In this document: one piece after another, positions 8,191 through 16,296 of the stretch
Layout: each line of letters opens with the position of its first letter
Numbering within the stretch: position 1 is the first letter of the stretch
Assembly: GCA_037447655.1 (NCBI GenBank)
Contig: JBBHKE010002757.1
Location: 1 to 16,296, forward strand
From: Zygnema cylindricum
Taxonomy: Eukaryota; Streptophyta; Zygnematophyceae; Zygnematales; Zygnemataceae
Direction: 5' to 3'
Length of the DNA: 16,296 bases
Made by a program: the position numbers and the translations under genes
The notes under the pieces: generated by a model
Database searches by the model: none
What the model was told of the DNA's origin: nothing
The model's input: only the letters and a program-made list of their open reading frames with translations

Positions 8191-8885
8191 AGACTGCCTC
8201 GGCTTCTTTCTGCATTTCATTTTAGACCTAGAAAATACCAAAAGAACCATCAATTTCTACAGTCACCGCTTGTTCGCCGTGTATTTTATCGTTTATTTCA
8301 AAGTTTACCAATCGTACAAGTTTAGGGTGTGGTTAGTGACCTCTTTAGTGACCTATTTAAGAACATTAGCCAGACGTTGGATAATATGAGCGTTTGCTTT
8401 GAAAACACAAAATCAAACGATCAAATTTGTTGCCCAAAAGTTTGGAGAATCTGGCCAAATCTTCAGCTAACATGTTAGAAAAAAGAATATTTTGCCTTTG
8501 TACATTATTTTTTCCCAGTAAAGAAATGGAGGCTTTTTCTTAGCCTTAGATGTCCATCTTAACATATTTGACGTGTTAAGTTGTTGAGATGTTAAAATCT
8601 TAACCATCCCACCGGAAAAGTAAAGTTAAGCTTTTATTCTTTTATACTAGATAAAGCAACTGGGCTTCAGTTTAATTTTCTGTTGTTGTGTCGGACATGG
8701 TCGTTATTGTTCTACGTTTTTACATTCGATCAATTCCTAAAAATACATGAAACCATGTTAGTTTTCATAAAAATTATGTCTTACATTCCCACCATGTGGT
8801 TGGTTTGAACCCATACCTACGTATGTGTAGAGATAAAATCGTCAGCATCGTTAGTTTAATGGTTCGTTTTCAAGGCAATTTGGGT
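8191..8885. other. Unannotated stretch with one diverged dispersed repeat
   Basis: About 8388-8495 resembles about 11560-11660 in the same orientation. Shared words include TTGCTT.GA.AACACA..ATC, TTGTTGCCCAAAAGTTTGG versus TTGTCGCCCAAAAGCTTGG, and AATCATG/AACATG.T..AAAAAA. The element type is unknown and no ends were found. No gene is supported. Confidence 0.45.
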
Positions 8886-9523
8886 TGTTAGGATTATTGG
8901 AAGAATTGGCGGATGAGATGTGGAGAATCGGCCGTATGCGGATTTGTTGATGTTTGGGTTCGCGCGGCGAGATTCGTTTTTGAGTATGGTTTCACGATTT
9001 GCATCGGAGTACCTTTGGTTCGTTTAATGTACGGCGGTTCAGTACCAACTGGTACATAGATAAGTTATGCATGATGGTTCAGTTTGGTCGTGTCACTGGT
9101 GACTGTGCTATTTAGTGCGTTGTACATGTCTAGTTCGTTTTAGTGCATGTCACTCTGTTTCGGCGCTTGAATGTTTTTATTAGGCGCATGTCCGCATGTG
9201 GACTTCGGCGCCTTCGTTTGTTTTCAGTTAGTGGAGTAAGTGGTCGTAAGCTGTCGGTGTTAGGAAGGGTATATTAGCGAGTATTACTATCAGTTTTGTA
9301 TGCAGTCTGAGGAGATGCATCATGTGTTAGGGAGACACATTAAAAGTTAGAGAAGGAGAGGTTGTATTGAAAAGCTTCGGCTTAATACATTGATATTTGG
9401 TCGACATGATTTTTGTGAGCTGTGAGTGTTTTATGTGTGAGAATGTTTATTCAACGCTTCCGCTGTGAGATTTAGTTTCTATTTGTGAGCATCTCTATTG
9501 GAGCACTTGATCGATTTTTAACA
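8886..9523 (+). mobile_element. Solo LTR, Copia-type, 638 bp
   Basis: It starts TGTTAGG and ends TTTTTAACA, so the ends form the TGTTA/TAACA inverted pair usual for LTRs. A perfect 5-bp duplication TGGGT flanks it (8881-8885 and 9524-9528). No internal retrotransposon domain lies between, so this is a lone LTR left by recombination between the two LTRs of a full element. A TATATTAG word (about 9270) lies upstream of a purine-rich stretch, and the end region has CAACGCTTCCGCTGTGAG, a style known to me from plant Copia LTRs. That, and the orientation, are inference. Confidence 0.85.
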
Positions 9524-9528
9524 TGGGT

Positions 9529-9669
9529 GAGGTTGGTTCAAACGCTAAATACCGTTGGCTAAAAGTTAGTTATCAAATTTTAAACTATAATTAGATATTC
9601 AACGTGTTTCCGTTTTCAAGGATGGCTATACGGTATACAACAACGTAGCGTATTCAAATGTGTTTCCAT
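9529..9669. other. Unannotated stretch
   Basis: DNA to the right of the solo LTR. CGTTTTCAAGG occurs both at 8867 (left of the LTR) and at 9613, a possible weak repeat. Nothing else is seen. Confidence 0.3.
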
Positions 9670-9870
9670 AGAACTCTTTCCCGTTACGTTAGATCTTTAG
9701 TTTCATTTACAAAACGGCGGTCCATTATATCTTCATATTCGCTCCAGTATCGCAGCATACCTATTTGAAAAGACAAAAGTTTGTTAAACCTCTAGATCCA
9801 CTGTCGTATTTAGCGGAAATGGTGGTCCGTTAGATCCTTAGATTCGCTGACGTACCTAATCGAAAAAGTA
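9670..9870. repeat. Diverged tandem repeat, two to three units
   Basis: The sentence GGTCC.TTA.ATC.T.ATATTCGCT / TAGATTCGCT followed by CCTA.T.GAAAA occurs at about 9719-9765 and 9827-9870, with a weaker partner at 9685. The period is roughly 100 bp. Units are strongly diverged. Confidence 0.45.
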
Positions 9871-10880
9871 CGTCTGTATAGGACTCCTTGAGCGGGTGCG
9901 ATATTCCGTTATTTTATAGAAAGCGACCTTTTCCTGTCTCGGTTAGAAGTTTAAAAGGAGGAACATGGCCTCCATTAATCTCTATTTACGAGAATCAGGC
10001 GGTCAGCGGTCAACCATTTCGAATCGACGGCCAAGAATGCCTTTGAAATAGACATTGACAGTTGGCGCTTATGGCTTTTTCTCCATCTGGCGCCGATAGT
10101 AATCGTACAAATACGTTTAGTGGAAGTAATATATCGTTCACTTCTCCATCAGGTCGTGTCAACAAGGAATCGTCGCGTACGTGCTTTCTTTCGATTCGAT
10201 GCACGTAGGTTTTTGTTTTGACGTCGAGCATGCCAAAGATTCCAAAAGCACAATATCTGAATTCGTATCCGTACATCCAACCGCAAAAAATAAATTACGT
10301 GAATGTACAATTTGTACGTTCGTGTTTTGTCTTTTTATAGGTGTTTTGTCCTTCGTGTGTCGTCATGGCTCCACAAATTTCGGATGTCAACGGATGGTGG
10401 AAGAGGCGTCACGGCACATTTCTTCGACAAAAGTTTTCTCGTGGTTTTCATCAAGGGTACGTCCCCATGTAAGCAATACTTTGAAAAAGGATTTTGGACT
10501 TTAGTGAACTGTTCCGTACTAATTTGAAAAGCGTCCCAATGTGCGAAAATGCAATCAAAACTTTGAAATTTGACGGTTGACGTAAGTACAACTTTGTGAC
10601 GGTTGAAGACGACTATGAAATTTCTGACAATTGGTGACGCCAACAAAAACAACGACAGTTGTACACGTTTGGTTTTTTGTAGTTTTGTGACATGGCAGAT
10701 GTTTAGGATTTTGTGACATTGTGACGCCATGTTCACTTGTGACAACGTCGACGTCACAAAATTCAAGAACTTTCTGCCATGGCTATTTGATTTCGTCTAT
10801 CGGACTTTTCGCACTCGAATTACCATAAAATATACATGAAGGTAGTAAAAAAAATAATAAATTTCATTTAATATCAATAG
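9871..10880. other. Long stretch without a supportable gene
   Basis: Several open frames occur on both strands, the longest a 143-codon minus-strand frame at 10335-10766 overlapping plus-strand frames at 10181-10504 and 10303-10527. None has a recognisable domain, and the region 10560-10760 is full of short TTGTGAC(G/A) words, which tend to leave one strand open by chance. An 88-codon minus frame at 10010-10276 looks more protein-like in composition but is unrecognised. Confidence 0.35.
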
Positions 10881-11258
10881 TGTTGTGCCTTAGTCTAAAA
10901 AGTGATAGATAAAAGCGATAGTGTGAGTGGGAGAGGAGAGAGACGACGACGACGCAAAATTGTGCAAAGGACCCATGAATGAAAGTGGAGGTCCGAGACC
11001 CCTGCAGATTTTTTCCGTACACGCTCGTGACGGGCAAGGAGAGAAATGACGAGTGCTTTCCCTTGTCCTAATATTTTCCAACTCGTGTGGCGCGTGCTTG
11101 GATTGTTTTCATTGTTGTTTGGGTGGTATTTTCCTTGAAATCCGGTCGCAAGGTGATTTTTAATGATTTTTTTTGATGGGATGGATTCTCTTGCATGGGG
11201 GTCGAAAAATGGAAAACGCCAATATTCGTTAACATGACGACAAACATGAAGTAAATTC
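10881..11258. other. Unannotated stretch with a GAC run
   Basis: A short (GAC)n run lies at 10942-10956 next to purine-rich sequence. The overlapping minus-strand frames at 10890-11081 and 10895-11260 have no recognisable product. Confidence 0.3.
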
Positions 11259-11375
11259 AAAGTATCGACTTTACGTTTGGTGTAATTTTAAAGAATTGAT
11301 TATTTTGTACTGCTAAAGTTTTTCTCGTACGGAACTCCGTTTTGGGTGAAAACAACATATTAAAGTCGATACTTT
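11259..11375. repeat. 15-bp perfect inverted repeat with 87-bp spacer
   Basis: AAAGTATCGACTTTA at 11259-11273 is exactly inverted at 11361-11375. CATG lies outside each arm (11245 and 11379), suggesting the ends of a small degraded foldback element, but no target duplication was found. Confidence 0.6.
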
Positions 11376-11411
11376 ATACATGGGGACATACCCTAAGATT
11401 TGAATCTCGCC

Positions 11412-11456
11412 TGTCTGAAGGGCGCGTGGCATATGTCTGAAGGCTCGTGGCGTATA
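11412..11456. repeat. 22-bp tandem repeat, two copies
   Basis: TGTCTGAAGGGCGCGTGGCATA is followed at once by TGTCTGAAGGCTCGTGGCGTATA. Confidence 0.7.
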
Positions 11457-11883
11457 CCACCTGTGGGGTTTCTCTCTTCGATCGCACGTGACCATTCCAA
11501 GCGTTAACATTTTACACGTCCAGTGTCCAGCTAGTCTCTTCAAACACAACATAAAGGGACCGCTTGCTTCGAGAACACATGATCGGACGGTCGACGTTGT
11601 CGCCCAAAAGCTTGGAAAATCTTAATGAATCTCCAGTAATCATGTTTGTAAAAAATAGATAATAACAATACGGCCATGTACGAAAATGAGTTTGACCTGT
11701 AAAAAATGTAATTTTTCAATTAATGAACCTCACTTTTCGCCTCATGGAGATTCACCCTAAGTGTTAAAACGTATTGACGTTTGATTGAACTCATTGGTCT
11801 GTAGGGAGCCGTAACGGACGCAGATGTTCTTTGTGACGCGGCCATAATAGGGCTCCACTTGGTATTTTTTGGTAAATGATAAA
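11457..11883. other. Unannotated stretch
   Basis: It holds the partner (about 11560-11660) of the diverged repeat at 8388-8495. No gene or element boundary is supported. Confidence 0.35.
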
Positions 11884-12998
11884 CGCATGATTTATATTGG
11901 TTGGGCGCAAAAACCTACGTCGGCCTGTCTATAATAGTACAATTTGCGTACACAATAGTACAAATTTGTAGTGTTGTGAATCGGTAAAGATTTGCTGATA
12001 ACCGATATGAACCTTTTTTCGGGTACTCGATAATCGATATATTGGTACGATACATCACCATTTGTGTTATCGCTGATACATAACCAATATTTATCAGTTG
12101 CTATCAGCGATAGCACCGATATTGATAATTGTACGGATCGTACAGATAAATATGGTGGTTGTAAATAGCGGCAGTCCATAGACGTTCCGTGCGCATATTA
12201 CGCACAATATAAACTATCGAATACTACGTACGGTACGCATCAATCGTTGATGAAAAGTAAATAAAATGCGTACCTTACTTTGTACCAGTACAATATTTTT
12301 ACACTGACGTAAAGTGTCCGTCTATGTACACACATTTTAGGGTTTTTATAGGGGATTTTTTAGGGTTTTCAAGGTACACTGCCGTACTTTCCTTTATATT
12401 CAGTATGGATGCCGTAGATATTTCGTACTACTAGGTTTTTTAAGGCACACTTTCATACAATTTTGTACATTTATGTTAAATTTCTGTATTTATTAAGATT
12501 TTTAAGGATTGTCTAAGATTACGCTTTTCGTACGTTTTTGACATTTCCGTACAATGAAATTTACACGAATTTTACAAAAAGTATGGAAAAGACAAATACT
12601 ACGTAGTTTTCGTAAAAAAATTGAAATCCTTACGAATTGGACATCAACGGTCCAGTCTGCTCCGTTCATCTGTTCGGTTTTCTTAAAAAAAGTTTGATTC
12701 TCAAATTTTACAATGTATTTTAATTTCTTCGTTTCTGTAGGATAGTTTTAGAACTATAAAGTATTATTTTAAATTTGTCTACGTTTACGTGCTACGCTTG
12801 TCCGTAATAATTTTCAGTTGAATAGATACGGAACAGGTTGTTATACGTGGCATGCCACGCTATAAAATGTAAATAATATAATACAATATATTATAAAGTC
12901 CTATAGTATACGTACTATATATTTTTCAAGTTATCTCCGATATGGAATTTGTTGGTCTCGGACCGATATATCGGGACCTCTGATTGTTCGATAACCGA

Positions 12999-13761
12999 CA
13001 GAGGTCGCAAAAGTGAAAATTATATATAACCTTTTTTTTCCAAAATCAGAGTAACCGACGCCCAACCGTGTTGTGTCACGCTCCAAAATTGTTAACCGTT
13101 AATCGACCGTCGTTTACGAAAATAAAAGTCAACCGAAACTGGATTTGTCGCGACTAACCGTACCCGATCGTAACCGAAAAAGTACAAAATTACAAAGCTC
13201 GTTGTTTTAGCGGTAATCATTTATTACACAACGAATCGTAATTATTGTAATCTGACAAATGTACAATTTTATGTCATTATGACGTTTGCACTACACGGTT
13301 TGTGAAAACGTAGTTACATTATAACGGCATGTATTAAATCTTTACTTTTTTCGTTAATAAGGTACAATATTGCGCGGTCAGACACCGATCTTAAGTCACA
13401 CTATTTAAAACGACACTATATTACACCGCCAATAATTATGATTTGTCGTGTTCCCTACGATTTGCGAAATGAATAGTCTTTCTACCGTGTCAGATTTGCG
13501 ACGCTCATCATGATGTCAAGTACTTCCACGATACAAAAGAGTACAAAGTACAATAATGTTTGATTATATGGACAGTACAAAATTTTCATTTTTTTTCGTT
13601 TTTTTGCTTGACTCACCGTAACCTACATTTTTTTTTCTTGGTGAATCAACCGACCGCGACCGCCCGACCCCCAAAATTTGGCAACCGAATCCGTTTCGAA
13701 TCCGGCGCGGGCGGTCGGTCAACGGTCGGTCACGGTTTCGGATGACCGTTTGCGACCTCTG
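12999..13761. mobile_element. H3: hAT-type element, 763 bp, nested in H2
   Basis: Perfect 13-bp terminal inverted repeats CAGAGGTCGCAAA bound it, with the CAGAG start usual for hAT. The flanking 8-mers ATAACCGA (12991-12998) and ATAAACGA (13762-13769) differ at one position, as expected for an old duplication. A GC-rich inverted stretch with repeated CGGTCGGTCA words lies near the right end (13645-13740). It is non-coding. Confidence 0.82.
13227..13450 (-). mobile_element. Degraded T-B relative, about 224 bp, nested in H3
   Basis: The left end CACAACGAATCGTAATTA after TA (13225-13226) resembles the T-B end, and the right end near 13433-13450 is its inverse at 15 of 18 positions. The interior is the reverse of T-B: TGACGTTTGCACTAC, then GTATTAAATC, then TCACACTATTTAAA (13396-13409). 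The right-hand duplicate is TT rather than TA. It appears internally deleted and old. Confidence 0.7.
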
Positions 13762-14211
13762 ATAAACGACAACTATCGGTATCGGTGTTATCGCCATAGG
13801 TTTTTTACCGATACACAACACTACAAATTTGGTACCGTTGTATCTTGATTTGGCGGTCAATTCATTGAGGAGCTTTGACTTGCAAACCGGTTAAAGGTTT
13901 GCCACCCTTTTTAAAGTTAGACGGTTCATTACACTTTTCGCAAGTCAAAGCTCCTCCACTGATTGGCCGTCAAACAACTCAATAGTACCAAACTTGTGTT
14001 AATGTGTACGTAAATTGTACGTTTGCAACATTTTGTACAAGCTGACGTAGGCGCTTGAGCCCAACCAAAATGACGCATGCCTCATCATTTCCCTATTTTG
14101 TTTTAGGTGGATAAAAAAGATCTTATTTCCAAGAACGCGATGGTAAGGTATAACGTGAATGGTTGTCAGTTTGTTACCCTACTGTAGCGTACCGTGAAGC
14201 CGTTGATAGTA

Positions 14212-14427
14212 CACCGTGAATCGTTATTCGCGTAAAGGTTTCTTTAGCGTGTAGGAACAATTACCGTCATTTACGCTAATCGAGAATTTGGAAATTTTCA
14301 ACGAAACCGTTTATTCTAATTAGGAATTAGGGTTTTTTTTAAATAGTGTGGATAATTCTATTTGAGAATTTAAAAAAAAAAAAGGTACCATAAATAGAGT
14401 CCATTACGCCAATACCGATTCACGGTG
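14212..14427 (-). mobile_element. T-small copy 2: intact 216-bp TA-flanked MITE
   Basis: The ends CACCGTGAATCGTTATTCGCG and CGATTCACGGTG are flanked by TA (14210-14211, 14428-14429). It is the uninterrupted, inverted counterpart of T-small copy 1 and has the same net length. It carries the motif TTTAAATAGTGTGG (14338-14351). Its single CTAATTAG is the empty target of H1 copy 1. Confidence 0.93.
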
Positions 14428-14429
14428 TA

Positions 14430-14789
14430 CTGCACCGGCCACTGTTATTTCCTCAACATTTTTAGAGCTGTCAATGGCTTTTAGCTTTGTGAACTACCGT
14501 TAGATATTTTTTTGAAGGCAACCAACCATTGTTACCCTTTGATCGGGATGTCATAGCAAGAAATAGACAACTTATATAAAGTAAAATGTGTTACAAGCAA
14601 TGAGGGGTTTTACTTTAGCACTTGATTTGTTTTAATGGTTTCCAAATCAAACGCGTCCAGATTGCTTTTTAAGTTGTTGGGAATGATTTTGTTGGTTTTT
14701 GTTAGTGTGTGTTTTTTTGTTGTTGGTTTTGTGCTTGATGTTCTTTCCCATTGTTTTGCCCTTTTCCAGTTTGTACAATACAAAATATA
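14430..14789. other. Region upstream of the right-hand gene copy
   Basis: T-rich sequence with a TATATAAAG word at 14573-14581, about 375 bp before the pseudogene ATG. Two opposing frames (14610-14837 minus, 14635-14850 plus) have low-complexity products and are not convincing. Nothing else is seen. Confidence 0.35.
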
Positions 14790-14954
14790 TGTATACAACA
14801 CCCTGAGCAATTGTGTCACATTATTCGTTCTTTTCATTTGGCAATTTTGATATTTGCTTTTTCAAATACTTGCTCAAGTTTCTCACTGTAATCCGTTAAT
14901 TGACGAGCTAAAATCCATTCAAACCGCCCTTATTTCAAAAAAGAAAATAACCTG
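14790..14954 (+). promoter_or_regulatory. Upstream region of the right gene copy (inverse of 182-340)
   Basis: It aligns with the left gene's 5' flank from about CTGAGCAATTG (14802) to the ATG. The best-kept part, TTTCTCACTGTAATCCGTT (14879-14897) through CAAACCGCCCTTATTTC (14920-14936), has few differences. It marks the extent of duplicated non-coding DNA. Confidence 0.5.
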
Positions 14955-15060
14955 ATGGCTGTCAGCTTGGGAGAAGGCATTTGCTGTGGCTTTCTGGTTT
15001 TCAACGTACTTTTTTCTGATTTTCGCTTACATTCTCTCTAGTGAAGGAGGAGATGGTGGA
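14955..15060 (+). pseudogene. Frameshifted copy of the left gene's 5' end
   Basis: An ATG at 14955 starts MAVSLGEGICCGFLVFNVLF, matching the left gene's start. An extra base in the T-run around 15009-15016 shifts the frame, which then stops at a TAG (15039-15041) after 28 codons. In the next frame the match resumes (LIFAYILSSEGGDGGNE), parallel to the left gene's hydrophobic end and glycine run, so the shift is within otherwise preserved coding sequence. Similarity fades at about 15060, where the left copy continues with an open frame. It could be a dead duplicate or an assembly or sequence error in a live gene; loss of similarity after codon 40 favours the former. Confidence 0.65.
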
Positions 15061-15079
15061 AATGAAGCTCCAAAAGAAC

Positions 15080-15163
15080 GATTAAGTACCTGTATGGAAA
15101 GTGTTTCAAAACTAAGTATTTGTACGAACTAAGTACTTGTGCAAGCTAGATATTCGTGCGAAC
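15080..15163. repeat. Imperfect tandem repeat of about 17 bp
   Basis: Variants of AACTAAGTA.TTGT.CG follow each other at about 15110, 15127, 15143 (AGCTAGATATTCGTGCG) and 15161, with a weaker unit at 15081 (ATTAAGTACCTGTATGG). It lies immediately after the point where similarity to the left gene ends. Confidence 0.55.
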
Positions 15164-15165
15164 TA

Positions 15166-16296
15166 AGTTGTTAAAACTGGAAATCTACAAACTTCCTTGA
15201 ACCAGTTTATAAAAACTACTTTGTCAATAGTTAAGTGCCGTTTTTTGAAGATTTTGTAAAAAGGATGGACCAAGTTTCTAGAAAAAAATGACATTTTTGT
15301 GGTCTGGAGGTGATCTTCACAAATTCTTTAGGATAGTCTCAAAGACTTGTGACGAAACTTGCAAATCTATGGCTCTTCGACTTTGGATACTTTTCTTGAC
15401 TTGAACTGAAGCCTCAATTTCCATTGTTTCGTTGTTTTCTGGCTACATCGTTTAGACTTCTCAAGATTGTTCACATTTCAAATCAGATATTGTTTTGTGC
15501 TCCAGACTGTTGTCTTTCACCATTGAAGGACACATTTGAGCCCTCACACTCTCAGGTCATTGCTTGGCCATAGGGTTTGTGTGCTTGTTCTTTGTAATAC
15601 TGTTATTCTATGTCTAATTTTAATAATTAACAAAATTCTATGTTATTTGCTTGGTTTTTTTGGATTTTCCGAGTAGATAGCTTTTTTTTGTATTAGGTTG
15701 ACTGGAACATTGGTCCAGTATCCATAATTTTTACAACTTCAGAATTGCAAAAAAGATGTCGATACGGTTGTAATGTTGAAAAGTAAATCTTAGATAAACT
15801 GTTGTCTCAAGGTCTTTAGTTTGTGTCTTTTATGGAAGCTTTTCCTGTCTATATTCATAGTGAATTCATTCCCACGTCCTAAGTTGTGCCATAAGCTTTT
15901 CAATGGGCTCGTTTAAGAAGATGGTGCACCGGCAATTATCTCCGCTCTTTTTCCTAGTCTGTCTGAGGTTGTGCTGTAAGGCTACATTTCATTGTTTTTT
16001 ATTTGCGTTGAAACTATCTTGTCTTTCTTTGTGCTGAATTCATTCCTTTGGTTCCGGAAGTCTCATTGAATATTTAACAAAACAAGTGGGTCAATAATCC
16101 TAGGATCTTTTTATCCTACAAATTTATAGAATCAACCAAAGGTCGTTGAGAGTTTCTTTCGGGACCAGCTTCCAATTCTCATTCTCACAAGCATTGGCTT
16201 ATGTGAACTTGGATAATATGGCTCTCGCTTGTCATGGCTCCCTTTCCTGTTCAAAAACTCTTTGTTGGTCTTTCCGACATCGCATGAATTAAGTGA
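15166..16296. other. Unannotated right flank
   Basis: T-rich plus strand without any frame of note. It could be intron or decayed retroelement sequence downstream of the broken gene copy. No splice junction, LTR end or coding similarity could be supported by eye. Confidence 0.35.

Larger units (their letters stand above)
11969..13823. mobile_element. H2: hAT-type element, 1855 bp, non-coding
   Basis: The ends TAGTGTTGTGAATCGGTAAA (left) and TTTACCGATACACAACACTA (right) are inverted repeats with one mismatch. A perfect 8-bp duplication CAAATTTG flanks it (11961-11968, 13824-13831). The target word also appears inverted, as CAAACTTG, at the corresponding place of the foldback's other arm, which supports the insertion. 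The interior has many CGATAT/ACCGATA words near both ends. No transposase frame is present; the H3 element interrupts it. Confidence 0.92.
11884..14079. mobile_element. Long foldback element (about 333 bp net) split by H2
   Basis: Sequence at 11884-11968 continues, after the H2 insertion, at 13832-13885, and together these are the inverse of 13938-14079. Matching landmarks include GGTTGGGC (11899 / inverted at 14058-14065), CCTACGTC (11914 / 14043-14050), GTACAATTTGCGTACACA versus TGTGTACGTAAATTGTAC, and GGAGCTTTGACTTGC versus GCAAGTCAAAGCTCC (perfect). The loop is about 52 bp. Without the insertion the arms are about 140 bp each, so a transcript would fold into one long imperfect hairpin. 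The outer ends may extend a few bases further (AAATGAT / ATCATTT); no target duplication was identified. Confidence 0.8.

Noticed and set aside
10010-10276. 88-codon minus-strand frame of more ordinary composition
   Set aside because: No recognisable motif or neighbour support; could be a decayed coding fragment but cannot be called.
10335-10766. 143-codon minus-strand open frame, the longest in the window
   Set aside because: No recognisable domain, overlapped by frames on the other strand, and the DNA is dominated by short repeated TTGTGAC words that favour chance openness.
10878-10887. TAGTGTTGTG as the end of another H2-type element
   Set aside because: No matching inverted end with a copy of the preceding 8 bases (AATATCAA) was found to the right.
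12337-12376. Plant telomere-like TTTAGGG words
   Set aside because: Only isolated TTAGGGTTTT words, not a tandem array.
75-15060. The inverted copies as terminal repeats of one 15-kb transposon
   Set aside because: The similarity spans a gene start and its upstream DNA, the left gene frame continues past the point where similarity ends, and no matching target duplication was seen at about 75 and 15060.
1-16296. CRISPR array, bacterial operon or defence system
   Set aside because: No regularly spaced direct repeats, no dense ORFs or ribosome binding sites; all repeats are explained by eukaryotic mobile elements or small tandem duplications.

Overview
No complete protein-coding gene is visible in this window. 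It is eukaryotic, repeat-dominated DNA, most likely from a land plant. The clues are a Copia-type solo LTR with a 5-bp target duplication, several hAT-type elements with 8-bp duplications, a tRNA-like SINE relic, AT-rich intergenic sequence and no dense ORFs. The species cannot be named from the sequence.

Layout. At the left edge (1-181, minus strand) is the first 60 codons of a gene that runs out of the window; it has a hydrophobic N-terminal segment. At the right (14955 onward, plus strand) is a second, frameshifted copy of the same gene start, together with about 165 bp of matching upstream DNA. The two heads are inverted and divergent, about 14.8 kb apart, and roughly 85% identical by hand count. 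Everything between them is mobile or repetitive DNA.

The left half (1800-6200) is a nested cluster. A family of short TA-flanked terminal-inverted-repeat elements (called T here; ends CACCG..AATCG) occurs in several size classes. It is interleaved with a hAT family (H1; ends CATAGATG) that has perfect 8-bp target duplications. Removing the insertions restores two T size classes exactly: 216 and 216 bp, and 552 and 552 bp. The middle (6200-11870) holds another T element, a SINE-like relic, a 638-bp solo LTR and mostly unrecognised DNA. The right half has a four-level nest: a long foldback element (11884-14079) interrupted by a hAT element (H2), which is interrupted by another hAT element (H3), which carries a degraded T element. 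A second 216-bp T element follows at 14212-14427.

How parts work together: no pathway, operon or defence system is present. All elements are non-autonomous; no transposase or reverse transcriptase domain was recognised. They would depend on enzymes encoded elsewhere. The interest lies in the insertion order, which the target duplications make readable, and in the inverted duplicated gene heads on either side.
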